From Phlebotomus papatasi (Eukaryota; Arthropoda; Insecta; Diptera; Psychodidae), in NCBI RefSeq assembly GCF_024763615.1, contig NC_077223.1, positions 48,174,627 through 48,238,626 of the forward strand: a stretch of DNA of 64,000 nt. Direction: 5' to 3'. The notes beneath the pieces are model-generated. The model was given only the letters and a program-made list of their open reading frames with translations. It searched no databases and was not told the DNA's origin. This document shows, piece by piece, positions 60,820 to 64,000 of the stretch. The translations under genes were made by a program, and so were the position numbers. Every line of letters starts with the position of its first letter. The stretch's first letter is position 1.

Positions 60820-61166
60820 GTTCATCTTCAACTCCGTGGTTTTTCCGTGTTTATCGACGTGGAGCGACTGGAGGCTGGAAAGTTTGATAATAATCTCTTG
60901 CAGAGTATTCGTCAGGCGAAACACTTTATCCTCGTTCTGACACCACGTGCCCTCGAGCGATGTATTGAGGATTTTGACTGCAAAGACTGGGTGCATCGGG
61001 AAATTGTGGCTGCTCTCAATTCCAACTGTAACATTATTCCCATCATTGATAATTTCTCATGGCCAGAACCTGAGCAATTGCCAGAAGACATGAGGAGTGT
61101 GTGTCACTTTAATGGAGTACGTTGGATTCATGATTATCAGGATGCTTGCGTGGACAAATTAGAGAG
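60820..61166 (+). CDS. Ect4: Ect4 exon, TIR NADase catalytic region
   Basis: Acceptor CTTTTTCAG to donor GAGAG|GTGACT, 115 codons plus two bases. It reads VHLQLRGFSVFIDVERLEAG, then FILVLTPRALERC, CKDWVHREIVAALNS and FNGVRWIHDYQDACVDKLER. The Glu of HREIV (codon 61000-61002) sits where SARM1-family enzymes have their catalytic glutamate, so the NAD+-cleaving activity should be intact. FIDVERLEAG is the BB loop that controls active-site assembly. Activity here is inferred from family knowledge. Confidence 0.96.
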
Positions 61167-61180
61167 GTGACTTATTGACT

Positions 61181-61547
61181 CTGTGTTATCACACTTGCAC
61201 ATTAAAATTTTAATATGATTCACATTAATTGTCACTCGTGAGAGTCCAAATGTGTAATTTGTGTGTTTGAATCATTTTATATTCAAAATTTGATCTATTT
61301 GTTGATAAAAAGGTAGACTTGGCCCGCAAAATTTGATATAAATTGATTTATAGCATTAATGCGAAAAATTAATGCAATTTTCTCTTTAATTTTTTAATGT
61401 GAAGAATATTTTGTTTTAGGTAAATTTAAACTTATTTTTGCAGGCCAAGTCCACTTCTTTATCAATAAATAGAAAAATCCCAAATATTAAGTGACTCAAA
61501 GACACAAATAACATATTTGGACGCTCACAAGTGTGATAACGCCGTAA
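61181..61547 (+). repeat. Inverted repeat, left arm, in the last intron
   Basis: CTGTGTTATCACACTTGCAC to GTGTGATAACGCCGTAA. The reverse complement is at 63073-63511 in the 3' UTR, with high identity over most of its length. The termini (TTATCACACTT / AAGTGTGATAA) are themselves inverted, so each arm is a complete copy of a small element. Confidence 0.85.
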
Positions 61548-61624
61548 CTCTAGGACAACTCTAGGCTAGAGTTGTATGTACTTTCAATTGGCAATATTAC
61601 TGTAATTTTTTTTCATGGTTTTAG

Positions 61625-61808
61625 GTTCATGCGAGGTGAATTGAACATGAAAGCCGATGGGTATTCTATTAGAGGTCCTCTCCGTGGAGATGGAACACCT
61701 AGTACACCTAGCACAGCATCAACAACACGTCAGAATCCGCCAATTTACCAGAGAATGCATAGCAATGACTCTAGCAAGGGCGGTGATAATGGGCGAGTTT
61801 CGGACTGA
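61625..61808 (+). CDS. Ect4: Ect4 last exon up to the first stop (TGA)
   Basis: Acceptor TGGTTTTAG. The first base completes Arg (AG+G), followed by FMRGELNMKADGYSIRGPLR and a Thr/Ser/Pro-rich tail ending GDNGRVSD, then TGA at 61806-61808. FMRGEL closes the TIR domain; the rest is disordered. The stop is followed by CTAG, and the frame continues open beyond (see the next entry), so this is probably a leaky terminator rather than the only end. Confidence 0.9.
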
Positions 61809-61812
61809 CTAG
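61806..61812 (+). promoter_or_regulatory. Ect4: Leaky stop context TGA-CTAG
   Basis: The stop and next four bases read TGACTAG. UGA followed by CUAG is the best-known readthrough context of animal genes and of some plant viral RNAs. Together with the 231-codon open frame downstream, it marks a likely programmed readthrough site. Confidence 0.78.
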
Positions 61813-62504
61813 ATGGCCCCCCAGCCTCATCAGCACGACATCGTCTACGCGGCTCTCCTAGTCCAGGTCGACAACTCATTACAGGACATCCAGCGAGCCG
61901 AATTGGCCGCCCTGCAACACCCCAACGACGTCCTCAAGTGGCCCCACGGGGTCCAAGCGCCCTGAGCCGCAGACCACCTCTGCCACCAGCCATTAGTTCG
62001 CGAAGTCAGAGTCTTGACGGACTGCTGGACATGGCAGGTTGCGAGGACGGTAGTGGTGCCCAAGATGTGGCTGAGAGGGCAGCATCAGAAGTGGTGGATA
62101 CGGCACAGAGGAGACCTAGAGGACCAGAGACGGACCGCAGTAACAGGAAATCTCGAAGTTTGGAGGATCTTTTGGATGAAAAGTCAGAAAGAAAGGAAGA
62201 GACCGAAGTAGAGGATGTTAATTGTAGCAGAAGTTTGGAGAGTCTCCTGCAAGATGCACCAGAGAGTCCAACGATTGATTCTGGTCAGCGAACAGCCTCG
62301 CCGGCGGAGAAATTTTGCGTGAACGAAACAATTGTCGTGGACAATGCTTTGAGGAGCAATGATGATACAGCCTACAATTCTGAGGAGGACAAATCATCTA
62401 CGTCCTCCAGTCGACAGGGGTCCATTTCGTCGGATCAGCAGGGTTCCAAACGGACGTTCATAAACCGCCTGGGGCGACGCATGAAGAGCCTAATCAAAAA
62501 ATAA
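61809..62504 (+). CDS. Ect4: Ect4 readthrough extension, 231 residues
   Basis: In frame with the preceding exon, open from CTA at 61809 to TAA at 62502. Composition is clearly coding: GC-rich, no repeats, Arg/Pro/Ser-rich start (SSARHRLRGSPSPGRQLI). Three copies of a linear motif follow: SRSQSLDGLLD, RKSRSLEDLLDE and CSRSLESLLQD. Then comes an acidic stretch and a basic amphipathic end, FINRLGRRMKSLIKK. The extended full-length form would be about 1545 residues (with exon 1a). The motifs fit RxxS-type phosphosites and the tail fits membrane binding; both are inferences. No ATG opens this region in a useful context, and no strong splice acceptor precedes it. Confidence 0.8.
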   Translation, partial: LDGPPASSARHRLRGSPSPGRQLITGHPASRIGRPATPQRRPQVAPRGPSALSRRPPLPPAISSRSQSLDGLLDMAGCEDGSGAQDVAERAASEVVDTAQRRPRGPETDRSNRKSRSLEDLLDEKSERKEETEVEDVNCSRSLESLLQDAPESPTIDSGQRTASPAEKFCVNETIVVDNALRSNDDTAYNSEEDKSSTSSSRQGSISSDQQGSKRTFINRLGRRMKSLIKK

Positions 62505-63072
62505 GTTTGGACTTGGAGGAGTATAGTTCTATATACCCCTTTTCTTAATGTCTACACGGCAATCATGAGTTTCCCGCGAGAGAAATTGACAGTATTAAGA
62601 CACATGCCATCGACATAAAGCTCTTCGATGGAGACACACTAAACTTAAATGGACCTCAAGAGCCATTCCCTGCCTTTCGTCAACGCAATACGCACAAATG
62701 AGGGGCTACCGTCGAGGGTGTTTTTGGGGGGTTCATCATGAAGTCAAAGAGAAAATGTATGTGACGTACCTGTAAATGATGATTTGTGATTACTCGATGT
62801 GAACAGCTTAATTATCCTTGTTAGAGAGATTTTCATTACACACCAATTTTTTTTCAGAAGAAGGAGCGCATAAATGACTCACTTTTGCACGTTATTTTAA
62901 TTTTTTTTCTCAGCCTCATACAAAAGGAGGTTCTTTTATATGTAGTATCAATCCTTATTTAACCAACTTAACATTTACCAGCAGCAGGACGCATAGCCTT
63001 AAGAATTATATCTCTAAAAATTCTCTTATTTTATCAACACTTGTATTTCCCAATCAACTATGCTAAATAGTA

Positions 63073-63511
63073 TTACGGCGTTATCACACTTTCACATTAA
63101 AATTTTAATGTGATTCACATTAATTGTCCCTTGTGAGCATCTAAATATGTTATTTGTGTCTTTGAGTCACTTAATATTTGGGGTTTTTCTATTTATTGAC
63201 AAAGAAGTGGACTTGGCCTGCAAAAATAAGTTTAAATTTACCTAAAGCATAAATATTTTTCACATTAAAAAATTAATGAGAAAATCGCATTAATAAAAAA
63301 TTAATGAGAAAATCGCATTAATTTTTCGCATTAATGCTATAAATCAATTTATATCAAATTTTGCGGGCCAAGTCTACCTTTTTATCAACAAATAGATCAA
63401 ATTTTAAATATATAAAATGATTCAAACACACAAATTACACATTTGGACTCTCACCAGTGACAATTAATGTGAATTATATTAAAATTTTAATGTGCAAGTG
63501 TGATAACACAG
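63073..63511 (-). repeat. Inverted repeat, right arm, in the 3' UTR
   Basis: Reverse complement of 61181-61547. It has an extra ~40-bp internal duplication (ATTAATGAGAAAATCGC twice) that the left arm lacks. Confidence 0.85.
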
Positions 63512-63575
63512 TTACAGTGCTAGATAAAATCACTTGAGAGATATTTTATGTAGAATTTATTGTGTTTTTTTCGTA

Positions 63576-63581
63576 AATAAA
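63576..63581 (+). terminator. Ect4: Ect4 poly(A) signal AATAAA
   Basis: Canonical hexamer 1,072 bp after the second stop, with no earlier AATAAA in the UTR. A minus-strand AATAAA lies at 63611-63616. Confidence 0.6.
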
Positions 63582-63610
63582 AGAAGATGAGAGATTTTGC
63601 AAACAACGAA

Positions 63611-63616
63611 TTTATT
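63611..63616 (-). terminator. Poly(A) signal of the converging minus-strand gene
   Basis: TTTATT on plus is AATAAA on minus, about 49 bases after the stop of the frame at 63665. This spacing supports a real 3' end there. Confidence 0.45.
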
Positions 63617-63664
63617 GATTTTCAAATTTTAAACCAAACTATTTTGCTCATTTTGCTGAATAGT

Positions 63665-63823
63665 TTATGTCTTGGTTAATACAAAAGCTTTGAGAGTATG
63701 TCGCTTAGCTTGAGAAAGTTGAGAACTTTGCGGCTTTTGTGAATGTGGTTTCGAAATAGTCGACATTCTAATTTTGGTTTGTGCAGTGGATAACATAATT
63801 CCGAAGATTTTGGCACCGTTTAG
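63665..63823 (-). CDS. Possible 3' exon of an unidentified minus-strand gene
   Basis: On the minus strand a good acceptor (CCTCTTTTTCAG at 63824 on) opens a 52-codon frame, LNGAKIFGIMLSTAQTKIRM, followed by a basic Ser/Gln/His-rich end (KRHTLKAFVLTKT) and TAA. AATAAA follows 49 bases on. A donor (ACA|GTAAGA) at 63893 would join it in frame to KKYGET, but that upstream exon meets a stop with no ATG, so the 5' structure is unresolved. The frame could also start at the internal ATG and give 43 residues. I recognise no family. Confidence 0.35.
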   Translation of the reverse strand, partial: LNGAKIFGIMLSTAQTKIRMSTISKPHSQKPQSSQLSQAKRHTLKAFVLTKT

Positions 63824-64000
63824 CTGAAAAAGAGGGAAAAATTGTATGAATTTTAAATTAGTCAGCACATTTTCCCGCCAAAAATATCTTACTGTCTCTC
63901 CATATTTCTTCTGGACAATTCCCGAATAATTTCAAATAAATGCAATCAATTACAAGGAGAGAGTTTGGACGACATTGCCTTTTCAACGTGGAATTTTCTC

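Larger units (their letters stand above)
2301..63600 (+). other. Ect4: Ect4/dSarm (SARM1 orthologue) transcription unit
   Basis: The gene fills the window. The product is a cytosolic NAD+ hydrolase: an ARM-repeat domain senses the NMN/NAD+ ratio and holds the enzyme off, tandem SAM domains build the oligomer, and the TIR domain cleaves NAD+, driving axon degeneration; invertebrate orthologues also act in immune signalling (family knowledge). Identification rests on the ARM-SAM-SAM-TIR order read across spliced exons with consistent phases. Shared exons plus the 136-codon first exon give about 1313 residues to the first stop; the other starts give about 1199-1244. The human protein is near 720, the extra length being low-complexity N-terminal sequence, as in flies. 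The left limit is a candidate initiator at 2301 and the right limit lies just after AATAAA at 63576. Exact transcript ends are inferred. Confidence 0.93.
62505..63600 (+). other. Ect4: Ect4 3' UTR
   Basis: From the second stop to just past the signal AATAAA at 63576-63581, the first such hexamer after the stop. The segment 63073-63511 is the right arm of the inverted repeat. The transcript end is inferred from the signal. Confidence 0.6.

Noticed and set aside
61783..61833. 51-nt intron removing the TGA
   Set aside because: GT and AG exist and the frame would be kept, but it is shorter than usual insect introns and the donor (GTGATA) is poor; kept only as the rival to readthrough.

Overview
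This is eukaryotic, AT-rich DNA. GT-AG introns, very long introns full of small transposons, and the proteins themselves point to an insect, most probably a dipteran of nematoceran type. The species cannot be fixed from the sequence alone.

Almost the whole window is one plus-strand gene, the orthologue of Drosophila Ect4/dSarm and mammalian SARM1. This is the NAD+-cleaving TIR enzyme that drives axon degeneration and also signals in immunity. The 3' half holds the conserved core: exons at 38385-38576, 45381-45616, 50812-51196, 52222-52524, 52752-52843, 56138-57822 (ARM repeats and two SAM domains), 60645-60754 and 60820-61166 (TIR domain, catalytic Glu codon at 61000-61002), and 61625-61808. 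All junction phases agree. The 5' half (about 2.3-36.4 kb) holds five separate candidate first coding exons (3104, 13757, 17135, 27346, 36306). Each opens with its own ATG behind an in-frame stop, and each ends in phase 0 at a GT donor, so any of them can join the shared exon at 38385.

The most striking feature is at the 3' end. The core reading frame closes with TGA followed directly by CTAG, the classic leaky-stop context. The same frame then stays open for 231 more codons to TAA at 62502-62504. The extension is protein-like: it has three copies of an S-x-S-L-[DE]-x-L-L motif and a basic amphipathic C-terminus. Programmed stop-codon readthrough is the simplest explanation.

The introns are a dense record of transposable elements. 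They include two hAT-type elements with perfect 8-bp target duplications (3645-8848, 52884-56053), a tRNA-derived SINE family (three copies with duplications), a piggyBac-type element flanked by TTAA, a Tc1-type element, a Mutator-like palindrome, a pogo remnant, and many TA-flanked families with GGG termini. Several are nested, so relative ages can be read off. A ~570-bp-arm hairpin lies in the first intron. A second inverted repeat pair has one arm in the last intron and the other in the 3' UTR.

The far right end may hold the 3' exon of an unidentified minus-strand gene converging on Ect4, with the two poly(A) signals only about 30 bp apart. No rRNA, genuine tRNA, CRISPR array or viral insertion was seen.
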